The notes beneath the pieces were generated by a model. It had not been told where the DNA came from. It worked only from the letters and a program-made list of their open reading frames with translations, and searched no databases. Shown in pieces: positions 1 through 9,138 of a stretch of DNA of 64,000 bases. Made by a program: the position numbers and the translations under genes. How positions within the stretch are numbered: position 1 is the first letter of the stretch; each line of letters starts with the position of its first letter. Source of the DNA: Hydractinia symbiolongicarpus (taxonomy: Eukaryota > Cnidaria > Hydrozoa > Anthoathecata > Hydractiniidae); contig NC_079885.1 of NCBI RefSeq assembly GCF_029227915.1, forward strand, positions 18,239,001 through 18,303,000, in the 5' to 3' direction.

Positions 1-153
1 ATAAAGTTCAGAGACAACCAAAGGAGTCGAACTGCAGTAGAAACAAACTAGATGTAACGCAAGCCACTAGTACGACGTATTGCCTACAGGGACCACACTC
101 TCCGAGACAGCGAACGCAACTTCCTAGTGATTCACGCGAACGCACTCAACTAG

Positions 154-203
154 GTGATGTAGATCAGAAAGGTGAAAGTCCTTGTGTCAAGTCTACACCT
201 CAC
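154..203 (+). other. Upstream spacer hairpin, 10-bp stem (copy 1; same offset in every unit)
   Basis: GTGATGTAGA (c154-c163) pairs with TCTACA (c192-c197) and TCAC (c200-c203) across a CC bulge at c198-c199. Inside it, AAGG (c169-c172) pairs with CCTT (c180-c183) around a 7-nt loop. The stem is strong for spacer DNA, but no RNA family was recognised. G154T (copy 15), C201T (copy 28) and C203A (copy 44) each weaken it, with no compensating change seen, so conserved RNA function is not supported. Confidence 0.35.
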
Positions 204-254
204 GATGCAGCACCTTTTAAGCGTCCTCTACGAACGGACACACTGGCAAGCGGC

Positions 255-270
255 ACACCACAAGCAAAGG
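255..270 (+). promoter_or_regulatory. Candidate PSE-like element of the U5 promoter (copy 1; same offset in every unit)
   Basis: ACACCACAAGCAAAGG lies at -57 to -42 from the proposed U5 5' end. That is where the proximal sequence element sits in animal snRNA genes, and its CACC...AAAG composition resembles the vertebrate PSE. No TATA-like motif lies near -30, as expected for a Pol II snRNA gene. No substitution was noticed here in any copy, but the stretch is short and PSEs diverge quickly between phyla. Assignment is by position and loose similarity only. Confidence 0.35.
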
Positions 271-271
271 T

Positions 272-309
272 TAAGTCGGCTCGAAGGCACAACAGGTCGC
301 GCCGACTTA
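272..309 (+). repeat. 9-bp inverted repeat ending 2 nt before U5 (copy 1; same offset in every unit)
   Basis: TAAGTCGGC (c272-c280) and its exact reverse complement GCCGACTTA (c301-c309) flank a 20-nt spacer. The arms cover about -40 to -32 and -11 to -3 of U5. It could be a dimeric protein site, a cruciform, or a hairpin in a longer precursor. Copy 12 breaks the terminal pair (G301A at 7669). Changes in the 20-nt spacer occur at c283 (copies 21, 51), c286 (copy 42) and c295 (copies 16, 24), whereas the arms show only the one change. Confidence 0.5.
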
Positions 310-311
310 CG

Positions 312-434
312 ACAACTCTGGGCTTTCTTCAGTTCACGCACAAATCTTTCGCCTTTTACTAAAGATTTCCGTGGAGAAGGCCAAAACGATGAGTATATAG
401 ACGATTTTTCTACTGTCTCGCTTCGGCGGGACGA
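312..434 (+). ncRNA. U5: U5 spliceosomal snRNA, copy 1 (consensus)
   Basis: U5 snRNA is the core of the U5 snRNP in the nucleus; loop I aligns the two exons during both splicing steps. Visible parts: stem Ia ACTC (c315-c318) with GAGT (c391-c394); stem Ib GGCTTTCTT (c321-c329) with GAGAAGGCC (c374-c382), including two G-U pairs; stem Ic AAATCTTT (c342-c349) with AAAGATTT (c361-c368); an 11-nt loop with the invariant GCCTTTTAC (c351-c359); the CCGTGGAGA segment; Sm-type site ATTTTTC (c404-c410); and 3' hairpin GTCTCGC-TTCG-GCGGGAC (c415-c432). The length, about 123 nt, fits the family. The 5' end is set by analogy with animal U5, which begins two or three bases before ACUC; both ends are uncertain by a few bases. 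The spacer carries T16. Confidence 0.95.
404..410 (+). other. Sm-protein binding site of U5 (copy 1; same offset in every copy)
   Basis: ATTTTTC lies single-stranded between the stem I module and the 3' hairpin, the standard place for the Sm heptamer site. The usual form is A-U(4-6)-G, often AAUUUUUUG in U5. Here five U are followed by C instead of G or UG, and G precedes the A. Copy 42 has a further change just after it (c411). The window ends on the last T of this site in copy 96. Confidence 0.75.
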
Positions 435-440
435 TCACTA

Positions 441-453
441 GTCTAAATGAAAA
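441..453 (+). promoter_or_regulatory. Candidate 3'-box (snRNA 3'-end formation signal), copy 1
   Basis: GTCTAAATGAAAA begins 9 nt after the 3' hairpin. It matches 8 of the 11 fixed positions of the metazoan 3' box (GTTT, 0-3 nt, AAARNNAGA), which directs Integrator cleavage of Pol II snRNA transcripts 9-19 nt downstream of the mature end. The overlapping CACTAGTCTAA also resembles the plant CA-Nx-AGTNNAA signal, though with too short a gap. Copy 22 loses the first G (G441T at 14497). Confidence 0.4.
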
Positions 454-463
454 AACGTGCAGG

Positions 464-606
464 AGGCCATACGCGGGCCTATCTCTCATCTCGCTCACAG
501 AGACTTGGTAAGCACGGTCCACTCAATGGCTTTCCAAATGCGAAGAGTGAAGGCCGCAGACGGCAGGGGTTGAGCCAAGGGCCTTTCGGCCGTATCCCGC
601 TCACAA
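464..606 (+). other. Chain of spacer hairpins before the T tract (copy 1)
   Basis: Consecutive potential hairpins are AGGCC/GGCCT (c464-c480), TCTCT/AGAGA (c482-c503), GGTC+CACTC paired with GAGTG+GGCC (c516-c555, AA bulge), and TGAGC/GCTCA (c571-c603) enclosing GGCC-TTTC-GGCC (c580-c591). GCCG-CAGA-CGGC (c553-c564) competes with the third. Followed directly by oligo-T, this has the outline of a Pol III transcript, but no family is recognised. Substitutions are mixed: C485T, C522T and C591T keep wobble pairs, while G552T, C554A, G581T and G589A break pairs. Confidence 0.3.
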
Positions 607-607
607 G

Positions 608-623
608 TTTTTTTTTTTTTTTT
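608..623 (+). repeat. Oligo-T tract, the only length-variable site of the unit (copy 1, T16)
   Basis: There are sixteen T here. Across copies the tract is usually T15 or T16, with T17 (copies 25, 30), T14 (18, 39, 46, 58, 94), T13 (22, 78) and the interrupted TTG-T9 (12, 19). It accounts for all unit-length variation, as expected from replication slippage. It could act as a Pol III terminator, a polypyrimidine tract, or the remnant A-tail of a minus-strand retroposon. Confidence 0.85.
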
Positions 624-981
624 AGCAGAATAATACATACGAGCTAATCAAAATCGGCTCGAGGAAAGAAATAAAGTTCAGAGACAACCAAAGGAGTCGA
701 ACTGCAGTAGAAACAAACTAGATGTAACGCAAGCCACTAGTACGACGTATTGCCTACAGGGACCACACTCTCCGAGACAGCGAACGCAACTTCCTAGTGA
801 TTCACGCGAACGCACTCAACTAGGTGATGTAGATCAGAAAGGTGAAAGTCCTTGTGTCAAGTCTACACCTCACGATGCAGCACCTTTTAAGCGTCCTCTA
901 CGAACGGACACACTGGCAAGCGGCACACCACAAGCAAAGGTTAAGTCGGCTCGAAGGCACAACAGGTCGCGCCGACTTACG

Positions 982-1104
982 ACAACTCTGGGCTTTCTTC
1001 AGTTCACGCACAAATCTTTCGCCTTTTACTAAAGATTTCCGTGGAGAAGGCCAAAACGATGAGTATATAGACGATTTTTCTACTGTCGCGCTTCGGCGGG
1101 ACGA
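982..1104 (+). ncRNA. U5: U5 snRNA, copy 2
   Basis: U418G at 1088 replaces the U-G pair in the 3' hairpin with a G-G mismatch; the same change is in copy 5. T16. Confidence 0.93.
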
Positions 1105-1651
1105 TCACTAGTCTAAATGAAAAAACGTGCAGGAGGCCATACGCGGGCCTATCTCTCATCTCGCTCACAGAGACTTGGTAAGCACGGTCCACTCAATGGC
1201 TTTCCAAATGCGAAGAGTGAAGGCCGCAGACGGCAGGGGTTGAGCCAAGGGCCTTTCGGCCGTATCCCGCTCACAAGTTTTTTTTTTTTTTTTAGCAGAA
1301 TAATACATACGAGCTAATCAAAATCGGCTCGAGGAAAGAAATAAAGTTCAGAGACAACCAAAGGAGTCGAACTGCAGTAGAAACAAACTAGATGTAACGC
1401 AAGCCACTAGTACGACGTATTGCCTACAGGGACCACACTCTCCGAGACAGCGAACGCAACTTCCTAGTGATTCACGCGAACGCACTCAACTAGGTGATGT
1501 AGATCAGAAAGGTGAAAGTCCTTGTGTCAAGTCTACACCTCACGATGCAGCACCTTTTAAGCGTCCTCTACGAACGGACACACTGGCAAGCGGCACACCA
1601 CAAGCAAAGGTTAAGTCGGCTCGAAGGCACAACAGGTCGCGCCGACTTACG

Positions 1652-1774
1652 ACAACTCTGGGCTTTCTTCAGTTCACGCACAAATCTTTCGCCTTTTACT
1701 AAAGATTTCCGTGGAGAAGGCCAAAACGATGAGTATATAGACGATTTTTCTACTGTCTCGCTTCGGCGGGACGA
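1652..1774 (+). ncRNA. U5: U5 snRNA, copy 3
   Basis: No difference from consensus noticed. T16. Confidence 0.95.
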
Positions 1775-2321
1775 TCACTAGTCTAAATGAAAAAACGTGC
1801 AGGAGGCCATACGCGGGCCTATCTCTCATCTCGCTCACAGAGACTTGGTAAGCACGGTCCACTCAATGGCTTTCCAAATGCGAAGAGTGAAGGCCGCAGA
1901 CGGCAGGGGTTGAGCCAAGGGCCTTTCGGCCGTATCCCGCTCACAAGTTTTTTTTTTTTTTTTAGCAGAATAATACATACGAGCTAATCAAAATCGGCTC
2001 GAGGAAAGAAATAAAGTTCAGAGACAACCAAAGGAGTCGAACTGCAGTAGAAACAAACTAGATGTAACGCAAGCCACTAGTACGACGTATTGCCTACAGG
2101 GACCACACTCTCCGAGACAGCGAACGCAACTTCCTAGTGATTCACGCGAACGCACTCAACTAGGTGATGTAGATCAGAAAGGTGAAAGTCCTTGTGTCAA
2201 GTCTACACCTCACGATGCAGCACCTTTTAAGCGTCCTCTACGAACGGACACACTGGCAAGCGGCACACCACAAGCAAAGGTTAAGTCGGCTCGAAGGCAC
2301 AACAGGTCGCGCCGACTTACG

Positions 2322-2444
2322 ACAACTCTGGGCTTTCTTCAGTTCACGCACAAATCTTTCGCCTTTTACTAAAGATTTCCGTGGAGAAGGCCAAAACGAT
2401 GAGTATATAGACGATTTTTCTACTGTCTCGCTTCGGCGGGACGA
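2322..2444 (+). ncRNA. U5: U5 snRNA, copy 4
   Basis: No difference from consensus noticed. T16. Confidence 0.95.
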
Positions 2445-2991
2445 TCACTAGTCTAAATGAAAAAACGTGCAGGAGGCCATACGCGGGCCTATCTCTCATC
2501 TCGCTCACAGAGACTTGGTAAGCACGGTCCACTCAATGGCTTTCCAAATGCGAAGAGTGAAGGCCGCAGACGGCAGGGGTTGAGCCAAGGGCCTTTCGGC
2601 CGTATCCCGCTCACAAGTTTTTTTTTTTTTTTTAGCAGAATAATACATACGAGCTAATCAAAATCGGCTCGAGGAAAGAAATAAAGTTCAGAGACAACCA
2701 AAGGAGTCGAACTGCAGTAGAAACAAACTAGATGTAACGCAAGCCACTAGTACGACGTATTGCCTACAGGGACCACACTCTCCGAGACAGCGAACGCAAC
2801 TTCCTAGTGATTCACGCGAACGCACTCAACTAGGTGATGTAGATCAGAAAGGTGAAAGTCCTTGTGTCAAGTCTACACCTCACGATGCAGCACCTTTTAA
2901 GCGTCCTCTACGAACGGACACACTGGCAAGCGGCACACCACAAGCAAAGGTTAAGTCGGCTCGAAGGCACAACAGGTCGCGCCGACTTACG

Positions 2992-3114
2992 ACAACTCTG
3001 GGCTTTCTTCAGTTCACGCACAAATCTTTCGCCTTTTACTAAAGATTTCCGTGGAGAAGGCCAAAACGATGAGTATATAGACGATTTTTCTACTGTCGCG
3101 CTTCGGCGGGACGA
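2992..3114 (+). ncRNA. U5: U5 snRNA, copy 5
   Basis: U418G at 3098, shared with copy 2, puts a G-G mismatch in the 3' hairpin. T16. Confidence 0.93.
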
Positions 3115-3661
3115 TCACTAGTCTAAATGAAAAAACGTGCAGGAGGCCATACGCGGGCCTATCTCTCATCTCGCTCACAGAGACTTGGTAAGCACGGTCC
3201 ACTCAATGGCTTTCCAAATGCGAAGAGTGAAGGCCGCAGACGGCAGGGGTTGAGCCAAGGGCCTTTCGGCCGTATCCCGCTCACAAGTTTTTTTTTTTTT
3301 TTTAGCAGAATAATACATACGAGCTAATCAAAATCGGCTCGAGGAAAGAAATAAAGTTCAGAGACAACCAAAGGAGTCGAACTGCAGTAGAAACAAACTA
3401 GATGTAACGCAAGCCACTAGTACGACGTATTGCCTACAGGGACCACACTCTCCGAGACAGCGAACGCAACTTCCTAGTGATTCACGCGAACGCACTCAAC
3501 TAGGTGATGTAGATCAGAAAGGTGAAAGTCCTTGTGTCAAGTCTACACCTCACGATGCAGCACCTTTTAAGCGTCCTCTACGAACGGACACACTGGCAAG
3601 CGGCACACCACAAGCAAAGGTTAAGTCGGCTCGAAGGCACAACAGGTCGCGCCGACTTACG

Positions 3662-3784
3662 ACAACTCTGGGCTTTCTTCAGTTCACGCACAAATCTTTC
3701 GCCTTTTACTAAAGATTTCCGTGGAGAAGGCCAAAACGATGAGTATATAGACGATTTTTCTACTGTCTCGCTTCGGCGGGACGA
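3662..3784 (+). ncRNA. U5: U5 snRNA, copy 6
   Basis: No difference from consensus noticed. T16. Confidence 0.95.
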
Positions 3785-4331
3785 TCACTAGTCTAAATGA
3801 AAAAACGTGCAGGAGGCCATACGCGGGCCTATCTCTCATCTCGCTCACAGAGACTTGGTAAGCACGGTCCACTCAATGGCTTTCCAAATGCGAAGAGTGA
3901 AGGCCGCAGACGGCAGGGGTTGAGCCAAGGGCCTTTCGGCCGTATCCCGCTCACAAGTTTTTTTTTTTTTTTTAGCAGAATAATACATACGAGCTAATCA
4001 AAATCGGCTCGAGGAAAGAAATAAAGTTCAGAGACAACCAAAGGAGTCGAACTGCAGTAGAAACAAACTAGATGTAACGCAAGCCACTAGTACGACGTAT
4101 TGCCTACAGGGACCACACTCTCCGAGACAGCGAACGCAACTTCCTAGTGATTCACGCGAACGCACTCAACTAGGTGATGTAGATCAGAAAGGTGAAAGTC
4201 CTTGTGTCAAGTCTACACCTCACGATGCAGCACCTTTTAAGCGTCCTCTACGAACGGACACACTGGCAAGCGGCACACCACAAGCAAAGGTTAAGTCGGC
4301 TCGAAGGCACAACAGGTCGCGCCGACTTACG

Positions 4332-4454
4332 ACAACTCTGGGCTTTCTTCAGTTCACGCACAAATCTTTCGCCTTTTACTAAAGATTTCCGTGGAGAAGG
4401 CCAAAACGATGAGTATATAGACGATTTTTCTACTGTCTCGCTTCGGCGGGACGA
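4332..4454 (+). ncRNA. U5: U5 snRNA, copy 7
   Basis: U5 is consensus. The spacer has G589A (4609). T15. Confidence 0.95.
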
Positions 4455-5000
4455 TCACTAGTCTAAATGAAAAAACGTGCAGGAGGCCATACGCGGGCCT
4501 ATCTCTCATCTCGCTCACAGAGACTTGGTAAGCACGGTCCACTCAATGGCTTTCCAAATGCGAAGAGTGAAGGCCGCAGACGGCAGGGGTTGAGCCAAGG
4601 GCCTTTCGACCGTATCCCGCTCACAAGTTTTTTTTTTTTTTTAGCAGAATAATACATACGAGCTAATCAAAATCGGCTCGAGGAAAGAAATAAAGTTCAG
4701 AGACAACCAAAGGAGTCGAACTGCAGTAGAAACAAACTAGATGTAACGCAAGCCACTAGTACGACGTATTGCCTACAGGGACCACACTCTCCGAGACAGC
4801 GAACGCAACTTCCTAGTGATTCACGCGAACGCACTCAACTAGGTGATGTAGATCAGAAAGGTGAAAGTCCTTGTGTCAAGTCTACACCTCACGATGCAGC
4901 ACCTTTTAAGCGTCCTCTACGAACGGACACACTGGCAAGCGGCACACCACAAGCAAAGGTTAAGTCGGCTCGAAGGCACAACAGGTCGCGCCGACTTACG

Positions 5001-5123
5001 ACAACACTGGGCTGTCTTCAGTTCACGCACAAATCTTTCGCCTTTTACTAAAGATTTCCGTGGAGAAGGCCAAAACGATGAGTATATAGACGATTTTTCT
5101 ACTGTCTCGCTTCGGCGGGACGA
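5001..5123 (+). ncRNA. U5: U5 snRNA, copy 8, double stem mutant
   Basis: U317A (5006) breaks U317-A392 in stem Ia and U325G (5014) breaks U325-A378 in stem Ib. Loop I, Sm site and 3' hairpin are intact. Two lower-stem pairs are lost with no compensation, so this is a likely degenerate copy. T16. Confidence 0.85.
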
Positions 5124-5670
5124 TCACTAGTCTAAATGAAAAAACGTGCAGGAGGCCATACGCGGGCCTATCTCTCATCTCGCTCACAGAGACTTGGTAA
5201 GCACGGTCCACTCAATGGCTTTCCAAATGCGAAGAGTGAAGGCCGCAGACGGCAGGGGTTGAGCCAAGGGCCTTTCGGCCGTATCCCGCTCACAAGTTTT
5301 TTTTTTTTTTTTAGCAGAATAATACATACGAGCTAATCAAAATCGGCTCGAGGAAAGAAATAAAGTTCAGAGACAACCAAAGGAGTCGAACTGCAGTAGA
5401 AACAAACTAGATGTAACGCAAGCCACTAGTACGACGTATTGCCTACAGGGACCACACTCTCCGAGACAGCGAACGCAACTTCCTAGTGATTCACGCGAAC
5501 GCACTCAACTAGGTGATGTAGATCAGAAAGGTGAAAGTCCTTGTGTCAAGTCTACACCTCACGATGCAGCACCTTTTAAGCGTCCTCTACGAACGGACAC
5601 ACTGGCAAGCGGCACACCACAAGCAAAGGTTAAGTCGGCTCGAAGGCACAACAGGTCGCGCCGACTTACG

Positions 5671-5793
5671 ACAACTCTGGGCTTTCTTCAGTTCACGCAC
5701 AAATCTTTCGCCTTTTACTAAAGATTTCCGTGGAGAAGGCCAAAACGATGAGTATATAGACGATTTTTCTACTGTCTCGCTTCGGCGGGACGA
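5671..5793 (+). ncRNA. U5: U5 snRNA, copy 9
   Basis: U5 is consensus. Spacer G552T (5911) breaks a hairpin pair. T16. Confidence 0.95.
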
Positions 5794-6340
5794 TCACTAG
5801 TCTAAATGAAAAAACGTGCAGGAGGCCATACGCGGGCCTATCTCTCATCTCGCTCACAGAGACTTGGTAAGCACGGTCCACTCAATGGCTTTCCAAATGC
5901 GAAGAGTGAATGCCGCAGACGGCAGGGGTTGAGCCAAGGGCCTTTCGGCCGTATCCCGCTCACAAGTTTTTTTTTTTTTTTTAGCAGAATAATACATACG
6001 AGCTAATCAAAATCGGCTCGAGGAAAGAAATAAAGTTCAGAGACAACCAAAGGAGTCGAACTGCAGTAGAAACAAACTAGATGTAACGCAAGCCACTAGT
6101 ACGACGTATTGCCTACAGGGACCACACTCTCCGAGACAGCGAACGCAACTTCCTAGTGATTCACGCGAACGCACTCAACTAGGTGATGTAGATCAGAAAG
6201 GTGAAAGTCCTTGTGTCAAGTCTACACCTCACGATGCAGCACCTTTTAAGCGTCCTCTACGAACGGACACACTGGCAAGCGGCACACCACAAGCAAAGGT
6301 TAAGTCGGCTCGAAGGCACAACAGGTCGCGCCGACTTACG

Positions 6341-6463
6341 ACAACTCTGGGCTTTCTTCAGTTCACGCACAAATCTTTCGCCTTTTACTAAAGATTTCCG
6401 TGGAGAAGGCCAAAACGATGAGTATATAGACGATTTTTCTACTGTCTCGCTTCGGCGGGACGA
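6341..6463 (+). ncRNA. U5: U5 snRNA, copy 10
   Basis: No difference noticed except T15. Confidence 0.95.
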
Positions 6464-7009
6464 TCACTAGTCTAAATGAAAAAACGTGCAGGAGGCCATA
6501 CGCGGGCCTATCTCTCATCTCGCTCACAGAGACTTGGTAAGCACGGTCCACTCAATGGCTTTCCAAATGCGAAGAGTGAAGGCCGCAGACGGCAGGGGTT
6601 GAGCCAAGGGCCTTTCGGCCGTATCCCGCTCACAAGTTTTTTTTTTTTTTTAGCAGAATAATACATACGAGCTAATCAAAATCGGCTCGAGGAAAGAAAT
6701 AAAGTTCAGAGACAACCAAAGGAGTCGAACTGCAGTAGAAACAAACTAGATGTAACGCAAGCCACTAGTACGACGTATTGCCTACAGGGACCACACTCTC
6801 CGAGACAGCGAACGCAACTTCCTAGTGATTCACGCGAACGCACTCAACTAGGTGATGTAGATCAGAAAGGTGAAAGTCCTTGTGTCAAGTCTACACCTCA
6901 CGATGCAGCACCTTTTAAGCGTCCTCTACGAACGGACACACTGGCAAGCGGCACACCACAAGCAAAGGTTAAGTCGGCTCGAAGGCACAACAGGTCGCGC
7001 CGACTTACG

Positions 7010-7132
7010 ACAACTCTGGGCTTTCTTCAGTTCACGCACAAATCTTTCGCCTTTTACTAAAGATTTCCGTGGAGAAGGCCAAAACGATGAGTATATAGAC
7101 GATTTTTCTACTGTCTCGCTTCGGCGGGACGA
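7010..7132 (+). ncRNA. U5: U5 snRNA, copy 11
   Basis: No difference from consensus noticed. T16. Confidence 0.95.
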
Positions 7133-7679
7133 TCACTAGTCTAAATGAAAAAACGTGCAGGAGGCCATACGCGGGCCTATCTCTCATCTCGCTCACAGAG
7201 ACTTGGTAAGCACGGTCCACTCAATGGCTTTCCAAATGCGAAGAGTGAAGGCCGCAGACGGCAGGGGTTGAGCCAAGGGCCTTTCGGCCGTATCCCGCTC
7301 ACAAGTTTTTTTTTTTTTTTTAGCAGAATAATACATACGAGCTAATCAAAATCGGCTCGAGGAAAGAAATAAAGTTCAGAGACAACCAAAGGAGTCGAAC
7401 TGCAGTAGAAACAAACTAGATGTAACGCAAGCCACTAGTACGACGTATTGCCTACAGGGACCACACTCTCCGAGACAGCGAACGCAACTTCCTAGTGATT
7501 CACGCGAACGCACTCAACTAGGTGATGTAGATCAGAAAGGTGAAAGTCCTTGTGTCAAGTCTACACCTCACGATGCAGCACCTTTTAAGCGTCCTCTACG
7601 AACGGACACACTGGCAAGCGGCACACCACAAGCAAAGGTTAAGTCGGCTCGAAGGCACAACAGGTCGCACCGACTTACG

Positions 7680-7802
7680 ACAACTCTGGGCTTTCTTCAG
7701 TTCACGCACAAATCTTTCGCCTTTTACTAAAGATTTCCGTGGAGAAGGCCAAAACGATGAGTATATAGACGATTTTTCTACTGTCTCGCTTCGGCGGGAC
7801 GA
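7680..7802 (+). ncRNA. U5: U5 snRNA, copy 12
   Basis: U5 is consensus. Upstream G301A (7669) breaks the 9-bp inverted repeat. The T tract is the rare TTG-T9 form (7976-7987), shared with copy 19. Confidence 0.95.
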
Positions 7803-8345
7803 TCACTAGTCTAAATGAAAAAACGTGCAGGAGGCCATACGCGGGCCTATCTCTCATCTCGCTCACAGAGACTTGGTAAGCACGGTCCACTCAATGGCTT
7901 TCCAAATGCGAAGAGTGAAGGCCGCAGACGGCAGGGGTTGAGCCAAGGGCCTTTCGGCCGTATCCCGCTCACAAGTTGTTTTTTTTTAGCAGAATAATAC
8001 ATACGAGCTAATCAAAATCGGCTCGAGGAAAGAAATAAAGTTCAGAGACAACCAAAGGAGTCGAACTGCAGTAGAAACAAACTAGATGTAACGCAAGCCA
8101 CTAGTACGACGTATTGCCTACAGGGACCACACTCTCCGAGACAGCGAACGCAACTTCCTAGTGATTCACGCGAACGCACTCAACTAGGTGATGTAGATCA
8201 GAAAGGTGAAAGTCCTTGTGTCAAGTCTACACCTCACGATGCAGCACCTTTTAAGCGTCCTCTACGAACGGACACACTGGCAAGCGGCACACCACAAGCA
8301 AAGGTTAAGTCGGCTCGAAGGCACAACAGGTCGCGCCGACTTACG

Positions 8346-8468
8346 ACAACTCTGGGCTTTCTTCAGTTCACGCACAAATCTTTCGCCTTTTACTAAAGAT
8401 TTCCGTGGAGAAGGCCAAAACGATGAGTATATAGACGATTTTTCTACTGTCTCGCTTCGGCGGGACGA
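8346..8468 (+). ncRNA. U5: U5 snRNA, copy 13
   Basis: No difference from consensus noticed. T16. Confidence 0.95.
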
Positions 8469-9015
8469 TCACTAGTCTAAATGAAAAAACGTGCAGGAGG
8501 CCATACGCGGGCCTATCTCTCATCTCGCTCACAGAGACTTGGTAAGCACGGTCCACTCAATGGCTTTCCAAATGCGAAGAGTGAAGGCCGCAGACGGCAG
8601 GGGTTGAGCCAAGGGCCTTTCGGCCGTATCCCGCTCACAAGTTTTTTTTTTTTTTTTAGCAGAATAATACATACGAGCTAATCAAAATCGGCTCGAGGAA
8701 AGAAATAAAGTTCAGAGACAACCAAAGGAGTCGAACTGCAGTAGAAACAAACTAGATGTAACGCAAGCCACTAGTACGACGTATTGCCTACAGGGACCAC
8801 ACTCTCCGAGACAGCGAACGCAACTTCCTAGTGATTCACGCGAACGCACTCAACTAGGTGATGTAGATCAGAAAGGTGAAAGTCCTTGTGTCAAGTCTAC
8901 ACCTCACGATGCAGCACCTTTTAAGCGTCCTCTACGAACGGACACACTGGCAAGCGGCACACCACAAGCAAAGGTTAAGTCGGCTCGAAGGCACAACAGG
9001 TCGCGCCGACTTACG

Positions 9016-9138
9016 ACAACTCTGGGCTTTCTTCAGTTCACGCACAAATCTTTCGCCTTTTACTAAAGATTTCCGTGGAGAAGGCCAAAACGATGAGTAT
9101 ATAGACGATTTTTCTACTGTCTCGCTTCGGCGGGACGA
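9016..9138 (+). ncRNA. U5: U5 snRNA, copy 14
   Basis: No difference noticed except T15. Confidence 0.95.

Larger units (their letters stand above)
435..981 (+). other. Intergenic spacer between U5 copies 1 and 2 (representative of all spacers)
   Basis: This 547-bp stretch holds, in order, a 3'-box-like motif, hairpins over c464-c606, an oligo-T tract, a 47-bp linker and the upstream region of the next U5. I found no tRNA, 5S, U1, U2, U4 or U6 gene, and no credible protein-coding gene. Reading frames of 62-89 codons occur on both strands but cross U5 and show no codon constraint. Confidence 0.8.

Noticed and set aside
23-104. tRNA gene on the minus strand
   Set aside because: The B-box-like motif is good, but the bases either side of TTCGACT do not pair as a T stem, and no acceptor or anticodon arm folds.
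165-185. RNase MRP-like motif GAAAGTCC in the upstream spacer
   Set aside because: Only eight bases match, with no partner CR-V segment or P4 pairing in the unit.
391-402. TATA-like GTATATAGAC as a promoter
   Set aside because: It lies inside the mature U5, between stem Ia and the Sm site, and has no gene 30 bp downstream.
172-441. An 89-codon ORF (GTG start) repeated in every unit, with 62-codon minus-strand and 61-66-codon plus-strand ORFs
   Set aside because: They overlap U5 snRNA and spacer, use arbitrary starts, and recur only because the unit repeats. Substitutions among copies show no synonymous bias, and the 3' frame depends on T-tract length.
490-515. Spliced-leader RNA gene with donor site at c508
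   Set aside because: No Sm site lies downstream of the donor before the T tract, and no known leader sequence is recognisable. TTGGCTCAA on the minus strand matches only part of the dinoflagellate leader.
497-520. U6-like signature: ACAGAGA followed by AAGCACGGTCC
   Set aside because: The resemblance to the U6 ACAGAGA box and AGC triad stops there. The rest of U6, one of the most conserved RNAs, is absent and the distance to the T tract is too long. Considered chance.
492-605. 8-bp direct repeat CGCTCACA (c492-c499 and c598-c605) as a target-site duplication
   Set aside because: The 98-bp interval between the copies has no mobile-element features, and the T tract lies outside it in the wrong place for a retroposon tail.
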